A stretch of DNA of 64,000 nucleotides from Calvatia gigantea (taxonomy: Eukaryota > Basidiomycota > Agaricomycetes > Agaricales > Lycoperdaceae), in the NCBI GenBank assembly GCA_025093985.1, contig JACAAK010000003.1, forward strand, positions 3,534,001 to 3,598,000, in the 5' to 3' direction. Under the pieces are notes generated by a model. That model saw nothing but the letters and a program-made list of their open reading frames with translations. It did not search any database and was not told the DNA's origin. The translations under genes were made by a program, and so were the position numbers. The first letter of the stretch is position 1; each line of letters opens with the position of its first letter. Of the stretch, positions 22,047 to 33,047 are shown in pieces.

Positions 22047-23136
22047 GGTTTGAGCGGGGCACCCGTAGCGACTCGGTAACTTAATTGACTCGCGTGACGT
22101 CACCTGCGGGTTTTCTCAGTGTATCCTCTCCCCATCCAATACCCATGTTACAAACCTTACAAAATGATATCGACGTTATTGATTGCTGCTGGTTGCGGCG
22201 TTCACAACCCAAATATGTTCAACTCCTGTCCTGCTTGGAGAATTTCGGCTGATGGTTGTGGCATGGTCAAATACAGTGATGCACCGTCACTTGACACGAC
22301 CCGATACCAGGCCCACAGTATTAAACGAAAAACTCTAAGAAAATTAGGAAAAATAGCCTTAATAGTTGCCTCCAGGAATACCAAAATTTGTAAAGATTGG
22401 AAGAAGTTTGCAGGATATAGGGGGGAATCATTACTGGAATGAGCCAAATTTGGCCATTGTCAACTTTTCCCCTGATCACAACTGCATTTTAAGCCACAAA
22501 CCCTTGATAACCTAAAAAACTTATGTCTTATACAGCTAGATAGGCATCTTGTGCATCTCCTAGAGAATTCCTGAGACTCCCGGTGCAAAACTTCAAACAG
22601 GATCTGCTGCCTTCTCAAGTGTGACAACTAGGCAGCCCTTTCCATGCACCTACCCTCTTTCCTACTTCACTGAGCTCATACTTCCAGATGGGGGTCAAGT
22701 GGTAGTTGGAAGGGTCTCATTGGCTCCCAGAAGAAGGGGATTTATGCATTATTGGGGGAAAAACTGATGTTGCTGCACACCAGTATAGATGACAACATGT
22801 AGTACATTTGGGGGCTCAGAGCGGTCTCTGTGTGTTTACAGCTGCACTGAATATGCTTACAAAGAGACTAGCACACTGTATAAAGGGGAATGTGCCATGT
22901 TGCGTCGTGATTTGCAGCTCAAATCTGCCAGGTGAGGAGGATCTGGGTGACTTCATTACCAATAATGGCATGTGTCACGTCAAATGTCACGCTGTGTGAA
23001 ATGACAGTTTTTGTCGCATTCCAACCTCAAAACATAATTTAAATATTCCCTCACAAATTGGAGTGTGGTCCCACTTCTAATTGCGCACACTGGTGCAGAA
23101 TAACTCGTACTATGCAGCTATATAATATTTATATAT
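22047..23136. other. Gene-free stretch left of repeat R1
   Basis: About 1.1 kb, AT-rich, holding the GNL1 upstream region and nothing else I can name. The minus-strand frame at 22202-22447 and other short frames lack recognisable domains. It occurs once in the window, unlike the repeat that begins at 23137. Confidence 0.4.
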
Positions 23137-23528
23137 GTCCGAAGTAACTGTGCAGAGAGAAAAAAATATCTTAGACTTGTGTGTCAAGTGAGGGTGCATC
23201 ACTGTAGTAACCTGGACCAACTTTCTTCAGTCACTCGACGTTTGTGACCACTGTGACTCAGGCTCGCATCAGGCATAAAGCTTTAAAGCCTTGTTCCTTT
23301 TGCTCTCGGTTTAAAGTCGGTAACTTTACGGACAGAGATCCCGTGTTTGCTAAGCCAGTCATGATGGTGAGACTGGTGACTCGTCGATTGAATTGATTTT
23401 ATCGACGTGGCCCCAAACAATAGGCGATAGGCTCAACAACTTCGTGACAGTACCATCCTGGGGAACACAAATACGGTATGAATACGTGTTGGTCAGTACC
23501 GGAGGTTTATTGATGGTTGACAGGTCTA

Positions 23529-23665
23529 CACTGCGCCAACGAGTCGATGTGACCACAGGTCATGTCAAAATCATATTGATTTCAAAAAGTGTAAAGTATG
23601 TTATATTGAGGACTACATTTTTTGGATTCAATATGAGTGTCACATCAACTCGTTGGCGCTTTGTG
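23529..23665. mobile_element. MITE-like palindrome, TA-flanked (in R1)
   Basis: A 137-bp segment whose ends are inverted repeats: the left arm begins CACTGCGCCAACGAGTCGAT and the right arm reads back as nearly the same sequence (GTCACATCAACTCGTTGGCG and on). The inner parts are also complementary (TCATATTGATTTC with GGATTCAATATGA), so almost the whole element could fold into one hairpin. It is flanked by TA on both sides, the target duplication of Tc1/mariner-derived MITEs. It has no coding capacity. Confidence 0.5.
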
Positions 23666-24793
23666 TATGTACCATATCAATGCTTCCTTGGACGCGTGCG
23701 TGGGTTGGGTTTTATGCCTTGTGACAAACACATAATTGCTCTGAGTGGCCCGGCCTTCTGCCCGTGTCCGCTTCACTGACACACAAAGAGGTCCTGTACG
23801 GTTCCGGACACTAAGTTTGTTTCATCACTCGTTTACACGTTCACAGAGATACCGAAGACTTTGAAGCCTGCAATGTACAGCCAAACAGGTCTCCGCACAA
23901 ACCCAGGTTGCGAGCAAGCCTCTCTAGCCAGACCACCAGTACTTCTTCGAGCATGGGCCATTTATACCCTATGAACAACACCCCGGGGCGTGTTGTACTG
24001 GTTCTTGACACTACTTCAGGCAGTCCTGCATTTACAGAGTCACTGAAGTTTGATCATTGAGTTTGCTGGGACTGATATCCTATACCCGATTTTTCGCTTG
24101 CCCTTGCTTTTCTGAGCATACTGAGGGTAAGCTGAAGGCCTTGATTTGCACCTCAGTCCAAGTACCAGGTCCTCGGGGCGTTTAGCACTACGTCAGTCAT
24201 ACACCTACTCCTGGTACTCCCGCAGCAGAGTAGTCGCACAGGGGCTGCTACCTGAGATCACTCTTCGCACCCCAGAACGTCATATTCGTGATTACTCTCT
24301 GGACGTATGTCCCCCAATTTTCTCGATTCTCATTCAGCCTTGCCACAATTTCCATCAACTGCACAGGTTTCGCCAGGTAGCCGGAAATATTCTCACAAAC
24401 CGTGTTTGAGGTGTGTCACAAGGACTGGGGAGCCAGCAACGGCTCCAAAACGCTACGGATGCCTTCGAGACCACATCAGTGCACGTACAAAGCAAGGCAA
24501 GCACAAATACCGCACTCAATCCAGGGGTAGCTTCGATTTCTGTTCCTGCCGTCAAAAACAGTCCTGAACAGGGACTTGATGTTTTCTACGAGTTTTGTTT
24601 GGTATGGGTTTTGTGGTTTGGTTGTTTGATCCGTGAAGGTGGACTGTCGGGTTATCGTTGTCGGGTATTTTTTTGTCAACAACCCCTCGGAGCAGCACTT
24701 TCATCTGGTCCTCCAATGTCAATGGGGGGACACAGTATTCACCAAATGGCATAGATAGGCACGAAATAGTTGCATTAGACAACCAATGTCAAA

Positions 24794-24798
24794 CATGC
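24794..24798. repeat. Target-site duplication of copia A, left copy (CATGC)
   Basis: CATGC directly precedes the 3' LTR of A. The same five bases follow the 5' LTR at 46381-46385. The empty site, with a single CATGC between identical flanks, is at 38728-38732. Confidence 0.85.
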
Positions 24799-25091
24799 TG
24801 TAAAGAGGTGCGCGTGGGGGACGTTGAGACGGTCCTAACAGTGGTGGAACGAAGTCTATTGGATTAATATTAAAGGAGGAAATCCACAATTACTGTGGAC
24901 AACTGTAAGAGACTGGATAATGAAGTTACAATACTTTGCTCACCTGTGGACAACTGTAAGAGACTAAAGGCTCTCAAAGCGTCCACAGGAAGCTACAAGT
25001 CCACCTGTGTCATGTGACTCATCACCTGACTAAAACTCCGTCAGTGATAAGTCCCAATCTATCTATAGGACTGATGAGACCACATCTAACA
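24799..25091 (-). mobile_element. Copia element A, 3' LTR (293 bp)
   Basis: Minus-oriented LTR starting TGTTAGATG and ending TTTACA. It appears base-for-base identical to 46088-46380. A polypurine tract (AGGGGGGTG on the minus strand) abuts it at 25092-25100. With the CATGC target duplication this defines a complete, recent LTR-retrotransposon insertion whose middle has been replaced. Confidence 0.88.
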
Positions 25092-25130
25092 CACCCCCCT
25101 GATCTAAGCAGTCCATGGAGAGGGGAGTTA

Positions 25131-25594
25131 TCACAGAGTGAGTCCAAGCAAGGGAACAGCAAAGTTCACAGTCTTGGGGTATACAGCCTTTGTGAGGATA
25201 TCAGCAAGTTGTTGGTCAGTGGACACATACACTAGATTGATCACTTCATCAGCAACAGCATCTCGAAGCCAGAAGAACCTCAAGTCCAGGTGCTTCATCC
25301 GTCCATGGTGCTCTGGGTTCTTCGCTACACAAATTCCTGACTTGTTGTCAATGTAGAGTGTTGAGGAAAGGGAAGGGGGATAGCCAAACTCTGTCAGGAT
25401 GTTCCTCATCCACATGATCTCCTTGCCACCCTCAACTGCAGCAACATACTCAGCCTCAGTAGAGGACAGAGTCACAAAAGGCTGGCGCTTTGAGCACCAT
25501 CCTACAGCCCCACCACTCACTAGAGTCACATAACCGCCTGTAGCACGTCCTGTGGCCTTGCAGGAGCCATGGGAAGCATCAGAGAAGGTCTGGA
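25131..25594 (-). pseudogene. Copia A pol fragment: RNase H domain
   Basis: The 3' end of the A polyprotein, open from about 25594 to the stop at 25131. It contains TFSDASHGSCKATG (first RNase H Asp), LSSTEAEYVAAVEGGKEIMW (catalytic Glu region), YIDNKSG (Asp), KHLDLRFFWLRD and the typical terminal DILTKA. The reverse transcriptase, integrase and protease parts are missing: at about 25594 the frame runs into LTR sequence of element B. It lies 39 bp before the 3' LTR, as in an intact copia element. Confidence 0.8.
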
Positions 25595-25972
25595 CTAGTG
25601 GTGGAGGGAAGTCATACTCACTGGGTTTGTTAAGATGCGCGTTGTAGACCGTAGCTAGAGGATATCTTAGAGGTATGATGGGCAGAAGAGTAGACTGGAT
25701 TGTCTAAGGAATGTACGCATACTACATAGGTCTTATATATCTAATGTCTCTGGTCTGTGCGCCATTCTACCTAATACAGGTGAGGTCTTATCTGCCAGTA
25801 GCATATACAGAGCATACTACGTACGTGGTTCTATTTAATAGACCATGACCAGCAACCTAGAGTACGGTCTAGTACATTGTTCGTTATCTCTCTTCAAGAG
25901 TGAAGTACTCAAGAACCCGTTTCAGCTATGAATAGACTGAACCAACGTAGTGGTACGGATCGAGATTCAACA
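25595..25972 (-). mobile_element. Copia element B, partial 3' LTR (378 bp)
   Basis: Aligns without gaps in length to 31333-31710, the inner part of the B 5' LTR, but with about two dozen base differences, so it is an older or different insertion than the 5' LTR. The last 30 bases of the LTR are missing at the junction with copia A. On the other side it is fused straight to B reverse transcriptase, without RNase H between. Confidence 0.7.
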
Positions 25973-28900
25973 GTGCCAGCTTAACTACGGCAAAGGCTAT
26001 GTCAGGCCTAGTACCGATCATCAAGTACATTAAAGATCCAACCAATTGTTGGTACTTTTGACGGAAGGGGTTAGTCGTAGTGTCCTTGTTCGTTATGAAC
26101 TGGAAGCTGGCAGGTAATGGTGTTTTAGCCGCGGCAGACTGCGGAACCTGGAAGCGCTGCAAGATCTTATCCAGGTATTTTACCTGTTGGATGAAGATTT
26201 GACACTTGGAGTGATTCCTCGAGATTTTCATCCCAAGGAATTCTTTACAGGGACCGTGGTCTCTGCATTCCCACTTTTTGGTGAACTTTCCCTTCAACTC
26301 ATTGAGGAGGGGGGAGTTTTTCTTTCCCAAGAAATTCACATCATCAACGTAAACAATGGCTACCACAAGCTCTTTTGTTTTCGGATGTCTGTGAAAGTAT
26401 ACAGCATAGTCAGATTTGCAGTGGGTAAATCCCAGCTCAATCATAGATTGATGCAATTCTTTCCACCACTGGCAACCAGCTTGTTTAAGGCCGTAGATCG
26501 CTCGTCTAAGTCTCCATACTTTCCCTTCCTGCCCAGGAAGTCGAAACCCTTCGGGCTGTTCCATGTATATTTCCTCATCCAGTTTGCCATATAAATAGGC
26601 TGTTTTTACATCAACACTATGCATATCCCAATCATGGATTGCAGCAAGTGCGAAGCTTACACGTGCAGACTCGTAGCGGACAACTGGTGAGAAAAGCTCG
26701 TTATAATCGATGCCTTCAATCTGCAAGAAACCCTTCGCAACTAGGCGAGCTCGCAGGCGGCCATCAGACTTTTCGAGAAATACCCAACAGTTTTTAACCA
26801 TCCTCCTTCCTTTCGGAAGATCTACCAGTTCATATACTCCTCGTTTCTTTAACGCCTCAAGTTCCTTGATACACACAGCCATCCATTTTGCCTTGACTGG
26901 CTCAGGAAGCTTAAGCATGTCACGGAAAGTTTCAGGCTCTCCGTGTGCAGTATTGTGTACCATCTGTATCAAGAAATCGATTAGTTTTACTCCTCCCTCA
27001 GCGACAAGCCTTTCAATATCCATTTCATTAACATCGTGAAATGTTGGATCATTGATTTCAGGCATGGGCGGCAGTTCCAGACGTGGAGGGAGCTGAAATG
27101 GAGGCATATCAAAGGGTTGTGGCGGATACCGCTCAGCATGAACTCTTTGCCTCACATATTCAGGATGGTTAGTCCTTGCTCTTCGCTCACGAATTATTTC
27201 GTCTGGAGGGGCATTGGCGTGTACGCACTGCCTTTGCCTTTGCTGCTCTTGTCAGTGAGTCCGATCTATTTCTCTTTCAATTGAAATTGGACGCCTATTT
27301 TCTCCATATGTATTACCTGGTCTTACAGGAGGCCTGTCTTGTCGTTCAGAACGACACAGCTCTACCTGGTCAGAACCAACAGCATGACGTTTTGGAACAG
27401 GGATTGGGAATTCCTTATTCTCAGTATCCCATACATCTCTGTCCACATGCCAATTATCATGTAAATCAGGCTCCTCCTCAATGGTTGTTCCACATGAAGG
27501 TGGCAACTCAGATGGGGGAACCCAAGGTGGCGTATCGCCAGGTGATGGCCATCGTGAATTAATGCTGTCTGGCGGAGTAGAATCTTGCTAGGGTAAGGGA
27601 GGTGTAGGTGGAGAATGTTTCGGTTTAAATGGTGGGGAAACCGGAGGTAATGTGACTGGATGATTAGGTGGAGGTGGAACAATTCCAGCATCATCCGAAG
27701 ATGGTAGAATAGGTGGTTGATCCTCTAATCCTGGTCTAGGCAGATTTCTCTCTCCTCCGTGATTAGGCCGGTTACTGCTATCCGGCACTGAATCGGGGCA
27801 TTTGGGAAAATATCCCTCATCAAATAAGGCATTTGGTGATATGAAGATCATGTTGCCTGTCGTGTGCCGCATAAAGATGTAGTTTTTGCTACCTTTATAT
27901 CCAAGAAAGATCATAATCTCGGATTTTGCGGACAATTTGTTTGGGTGGATTTCATCAGGTAGATATACATACGTGCTGCATCCAAACACATGAATGTGGG
28001 ACAAATTTGGTTTTTCCCTCGAATAACACTTAAAAGGTGTCTTCCACTGCAGACACTGGACTGGCGTGTGATTATATAAATGCATAGCTGTGTTCAACGC
28101 AAATTCCCACCACGAGTCAGGTAGACATGCCTGTAGCCTTATAGCTTGGGCTTTTTCGTGTAGGGTGCGGTTCAGTCACTCTGCTTTCCCGTTCTACTGA
28201 TGCGCATAGGGGGCAGTGGTCTCGTGGGTGATTCCATGTGCCGCAAGTCCTGCCAATAATTTCTCATTGACATATTCTCCTCCATTATCGGTGCAAAGTC
28301 GTTTGACTCGCATTCCGGAGAGGTTCTCTAACGCGCTGATAAGCTGAATTAGCTTCTCAGAAGCCTTAGACTTCTTTCGAAGGAGGACTATATGCACGTG
28401 AGAAGAAAAGTCATCAAGGAATGTCATTGCCCATTTATATTTATGGTAGCTAATGATGGGCAGTTCTAGCAAGTCTGAGTGACATAACTCAAAGACTGCG
28501 GTGGCTTGCTTGGGATTAATCGGAAAGGGGTTATTATGCATTTTTCCCTTGGCACAGCCATCACAAATGCCTTTCTGAGTAGATGGTGCAGAAATCGACG
28601 CGATGTCCTCTACGTGCTTTGGAAGCTCGGAGAGCGCGCGATCCGAAGGGTGTCCCATTCGATGATGCCAATTGATATAATCAAGTTGGCATAACATCAA
28701 CGCGACTGGTTTCTCCTTGCTATTTTGCAAGACATATGTGTACACTGTATGTACATTGTTTTTAAACAACTGATGAGGCCAGGCGGACAATACTGCTCGT
28801 CCTGATTTATCATGGATGGTGGTCCCTTTAACGGTTGCCTCTAGAACATAGCCATTCCTTAGAATCTGGCCCGAGGACATTAACCGTTCTGTGATTTCTT

Positions 28901-31103
28901 TGATGTAAAAGACCGGCGCAATACATGAAGTAGTGCTCTTGGTCTTGCCTTTGTCTACCATGTCATGCTGGAAAATCACAGATCCTCGTCCTGTCATTTC
29001 ATAGATCCAGTTGCCAACGGCTTGTATAAGCCCGAAATGGCCCATCTTAACCTCTGCGAAATCAGAGAGATAACTGGTGACATGGTACAATGCTCCAGAA
29101 TCAAGGAGCCAATCTGCATTATTTACAGAATGTTTATTCCCTTCTTCTCTACACTTTTGGCACTGTGACAAATCACAAATGTGATATGTGATGATCTGAT
29201 TAAGATCCTCGTGCTCTTTGTGGAGTTCTGACCATAACTTGTCTGAATACTCGTGATTATTCACAGTATATGTAGCGTTCATCTTACTTTCCAGCTTAGT
29301 TTCACTAGCGGAATAAGCAGAAGGGGAAGCGCCTTGAGCGCGCTTCCAGCATACATTGCAGTTTACAAAGTCTGTACAGCAGTGTCTACAATGAGTTCCT
29401 ACAGGAGGTGGACAACTTGCTACATTTGCATAGGTGCCCCACTCTCTTCGGCGGCCACCTCATCATCCCAACTCAACTTCGGAATCTCCAGGGCGTCCCG
29501 CTCTGTGGCGGACAGACCCTGCGTCTGTATCGTCCTGTCCCATCCGTTGATGGGGCTGTACATCATCTTCTGCATCAGAACAAGAATAGTAGTCAGTGGA
29601 AGGTACTGACCCACACCCTCCGTTGGAACTGTAGTCGGTGTCTGAGTCGTTGTCATCTAGGACCAACTCAAGGACGGACTCGATTTCCTTCGGCGCCTGC
29701 TTCTTCTTGAGTGGCTTGGGTTTCTTGATAATCGCCGGCTTGTTATACACAGGAGCCGGCCACGCGATTTCATCTTCCTTCCTTGTGACAGTGGATGGAG
29801 TTGGCTCAACATCCATTTCGTCAAATCATCTCCACATCTCCTCCGAACTCTCGCCCAATGAAGAAGTTGATTTGAGACGTTCATCCCACTTCTTTAGTGC
29901 GGTAACCTTGGCTTTCACCGAAGGTTTGCGACAGGTTTCGGGCTTGGGCGCAGTGATGCGCAACGTGAGCAGAGTGGCATTACTGCCAGTGGCGGCGGAA
30001 TTAGAGGCAATGGGAGGTGTTTTGGCTCGACACATTGCTTCTACAAGGGAATGAGTGGATGGTGGCGGCATTGTTTGTGCCTGCGACACAAAGTCCATGT
30101 CCTGGATATAGCCAGAAGAGGTGGCAGCATTGCCTTGTGCACCTCCCTCCTTTCCCTTTCCCTTTCCTTTTCCTCGGGGGCGCCATCGGTGTTTCTTCTC
30201 GCTGTCGCCTTCTCTTCCAGATGGCTTTTGCTGCTGCTGCTGCTGCTGCTGCTGCTGGGGCTTTTTAGACCCCGAAGGCTGCTGCTGACCTTGCGGTCAC
30301 TGCCCACCTTGCTGCTGGCGCTGCTGCTGCTGCCCACCTCCTTGTCGTGGAGTAAAGCGCACATGTTGCGCGTGGGCAGTCTGGTTGGAGGCATAAGCGG
30401 CAATAATGTCGCTTCGGGCCTTGTCCCACGTCAGCTCATGAAGTGATGTGTTCGAGGTGAGGAGCATCTGAGCAACATGGCTCAAAGACGGGTGGAGGGA
30501 GTGGAGGAGGATCATCGTTTCGATCTCCGGGGCGATGTCACTATCCATGGCGTCAAGCTGTCTGAAGATCTGCTGGAGCTCGCTCATCTTGAGCGAGGGA
30601 TCACTGCCAAGAGGGAGCTCAAACATTATTGCGCGAATGAACTCATTATAGACCTGGGCTGGTCCAGGAAGGCCGTATTGGCCCTGCAACTGAGACCAGA
30701 GTGCACGCACATTCCGGGCTGAATGCTTTAACATGCTGTTGGGGAGAGTTGCCTCGATCAACCCAAGAGCTTGCATCTGGAGATTGTTGGCCATTCCAAC
30801 ACTGCGGTGCTCCTCAGCAGTCACAGGAATTGGGGTTCCTGGTCATGCGGGACGTGCTGGCATAGTGCCGGAAGCTGGAATAGCGGAGTGAGCAGGTCCA
30901 TAGAGCTGCTCGTATTGTACCGGTTCGTCTTGTGCTCCAGAGAAGTCCCATCTGGTCCAGGAGCAGTCGTTTAAGGAAATGCACATAAGTGCAGACCAAA
31001 GGCGAAGCGACCAAATGGTATAGTTACCTGTCCCAGTAAGGACGGGAAGCTGTCCGCTAGGGGTTTGTACAAAACCCGGCAGAGCAGAAGCCAGTTTAGA
31101 CAT
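25973..31103 (-). pseudogene. Copia element B gag-pol, decayed single frame
   Basis: Read on the minus strand from the ATG at 31103 everything stays in one frame: gag (LPVLTGTGNYTIWSLRLWSA, a capsid region to about 30300, poly-Gln encoded near 30231-30260), a Cys-rich patch near 29350, protease (WLLDSGALYH), GAG-pre-integrase zinc motif (HHRMGH and CDGCAKGK), integrase core (CHSDLLEL, CTDNGGEYV) and reverse transcriptase (VWRLRRAIYGLKQAG, VYVDD). Nine in-frame stops interrupt it: TGA at 30843, 30297, 29826, 29463, 29460, 28176 and 27252, TAG at 28194 and 27588 (left coordinates). No frameshift is needed. The frame ends in RPDIAFAVVKLA and fuses to LTR, so RNase H is deleted. It cannot be autonomous. 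Confidence 0.85.
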
Positions 31104-31289
31104 ATCTAAGAATAGGGTAAAACATGCGTTAGCATCATGTAGGACTGCAGTGCATGATGCACACATCGCAATATGGGGCAGACTCAGGGATCAAACGGAC
31201 CAAAGGGCCACTATCTTCCAGGTTGCATACGACTGTAGCCTCCTACACTCTACCAGCGTTGCAAAGCGCAGTCGGAGTGAGTGGCAGTT

Positions 31290-31302
31290 GGGGCCCATAA
31301 CC
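31290..31302 (-). promoter_or_regulatory. Primer-binding site of copia B (half-tRNA iMet type)
   Basis: GGTTATGGGCCCC on the minus strand directly follows the 5' LTR. It is complementary to the anticodon arm of eukaryotic initiator tRNA-Met, as in Drosophila copia, rather than to a tRNA 3' end. A second copy is at 36650-36662. Confidence 0.7.
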
Positions 31303-31710
31303 TGTTAAGATGAGTACACCACGATAGCTGTGCTAGTGGTGGAGGGGAGTCGTACTCACTGGGTTTGTTGAGATGTGCATTGTAGACTGTAGCTAGTGGA
31401 TATCTGAGAGGAATGATGGGCAGAAGATAGACTAGATTGTCTAAAGAATGTACGCATACTACATAGGTCTTATATATCTAATAATACTGGTCTGTGCGCC
31501 ATTTTACCTAATACAGGTGAGGTCTTATCTGCCAGTAGCATATTCAGAGCATACTGCATACATTGTTCTATCTTAATAGACCATGACCAGCAACCTAGAG
31601 TGTGGTCTAGTACATTGTTCGTTATCTCTCTTCAAGAGTGAAGTACTCAAGAATCCGTTTCAGCTATAAATAGACTGAACCAATGTAGTGGTACAGATCG
31701 AGATTCAACA
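31303..31710 (-). mobile_element. Copia element B, 5' LTR (408 bp), copy 1
   Basis: Minus-oriented, starts TGTTGAATC and ends CTTAACA, giving the short inverted ends TGTT/AACA. It contains a TATTTATAG box early and an ATATATAAG box further on. It is followed by the primer-binding site and gag. It abuts repeat R at GTCCG (31711). Confidence 0.82.
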
Positions 31711-33047
31711 GTCCGAAGTAACTGTGCAGAGAGAAAAAAATATCTTAGACTTGTGTGTCAAGTGAGGGTGCATCACTGTAGTAACCTGGACCAACTTTCT
31801 TCAGTCACTCGACGTTTGTGACCACTGTGACTCAGGCTCGCATCAGGCATAAAGCTTTAAAGCCTTGTTCCTTTTGCTCTCGGTTTAAAGTCGGTAACTT
31901 TACGGACAGAGATCCCGTGTTTGCTAAGCCAGTCATGATGGTGAGACTGGTGACTCGTCGATTGAATTGATTTTATCGACGTGGCCCCAAACAATAGGCG
32001 ATAGGCTCAACAACTTCGCGACAGTACCATCCTGGGGAACACAAATACGGTATGAATACGTGTTGGTCAGTACCGGAGGTTTATTGATGGTTGACAGGTC
32101 TACACTGCGCCAACGAGTCGATGTGACCACAGGTCATGTCAAAATCATATTGATTTCAAAAAGTGTAAAGTATGTTATATTGAGGACTACATTTTTTGGA
32201 TTCAATATGAGTGTCACATCAACTCGTTGGCGCTTTGTGTATGTACCATATCAATGCTTCCTTGGACGTGTGCGTGGGTTGGGTTTTATGCCTTGTGACA
32301 AACACATAATTGCTCTGAGTGGCCCGGCCTTCTGCCCGTGTCCGCTTCACTGACACACAAAGAGGTCCTGTACGGTTCCGGACACTAAGTTTGTTTCATC
32401 ACTCGTTTACACGTTCACAGAGATACCGAAGACTTTGAAGCCTGCAATGTACAGCCAAACAGGTCTCCGCACAAACCCAGGTTGCGAGCAAGCCTCTCTA
32501 GCCAGACCACCAGTACTTCTTCGAGCATGGGCCATTTATACCCTATGAACAACACCCCGGGGCGTGTTGTACTGGTTCTTGACACTACTTCAGGCAGTCC
32601 TGCATTTACAGAGTCACTGAAGTTTGATCATTGAGTTTGCTGGGACTGATATCCTATACCCGATTTTTCGCTTGCCCTTGCTTTTCTGAGCATACTGAGG
32701 GTAAGCTGAAGGCCTTGATTTGCACCTCGGTCCAAGTACCAGGTCCTCGGGGCGTTTAGCACTACGTCAGTCATACACCTACTCCTGGTACTCCCGCAGC
32801 AGAGTAGTCGCACAGGGGCTGCTACCTGAGATCACTCTTCGCACCCCAGAACGTCATATTCGTGATTACTCTCTGGACGTATGTCCCCCAATTTTCTCGA
32901 TTCTCGTTCGGCCTTGCCACAATTTCCGTCAACTGCACAGGTTTCGCCAGGTAGCCGGAAATATTCTCACAAACCGTGTTTGAGGTGTGTCACAAGGACT
33001 GGGGAGCCAGCAACGGCTCCAAAACGCTACGGATGCCTTCGAGACCA
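31711..33047. repeat. Repeat R, copy 2 (truncated)
   Basis: Matches 23137-24473 at an offset of 8574 with a few substitutions. It is cut at the tandem-duplication joint, so the last 325 bp of R are missing. It carries the MITE-like palindrome at 32103-32239. Confidence 0.85.

Larger units (their letters stand above)
23137..24798. repeat. Repeat R, copy 1 (1662 bp, unclassified)
   Basis: This stretch is repeated at 31711-33047 (truncated) and 37071-38732 (complete; constant offset 13934) with very few base differences. It has no recognisable protein domain; a 128-codon plus frame (23393-23779) is open in all three copies but spans a palindrome and is probably not coding. The left boundary is where copia B is inserted in copies 2 and 3. 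The right end (CATGC) is the target site of copia A. It is therefore most simply read as a piece of host or older-repeat DNA that belongs upstream of VTA1 and was copied with it, not as an LTR. Confidence 0.7.

Noticed and set aside
23393..23779. 128-codon plus-strand frame conserved in all three R copies
   Set aside because: It spans the MITE-like palindrome and the copies are nearly identical DNA, so an open frame is not evidence of selection. No domain recognised.
30231..30260. CTG/CAG repeat as an independent microsatellite locus
   Set aside because: It is part of the poly-Gln stretch of copia B gag and is repeated with it at 35591-35620.
30051..30446. Plus-strand frame rich in Leu (poly-Leu membrane-like protein), also at 35411-35806
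   Set aside because: It is antisense to the CAG/poly-Gln repeat of copia B gag; CTG repeats read as Leu.
23137..33047. R1 and R2 as a pair of long LTRs flanking copia B
   Set aside because: They lie in the same orientation on both sides of B, but they do not have TG/CA ends, and the true B LTR (TGTTGAATC to TTAACA, 408 bp, next to the PBS) lies between R2 and gag.
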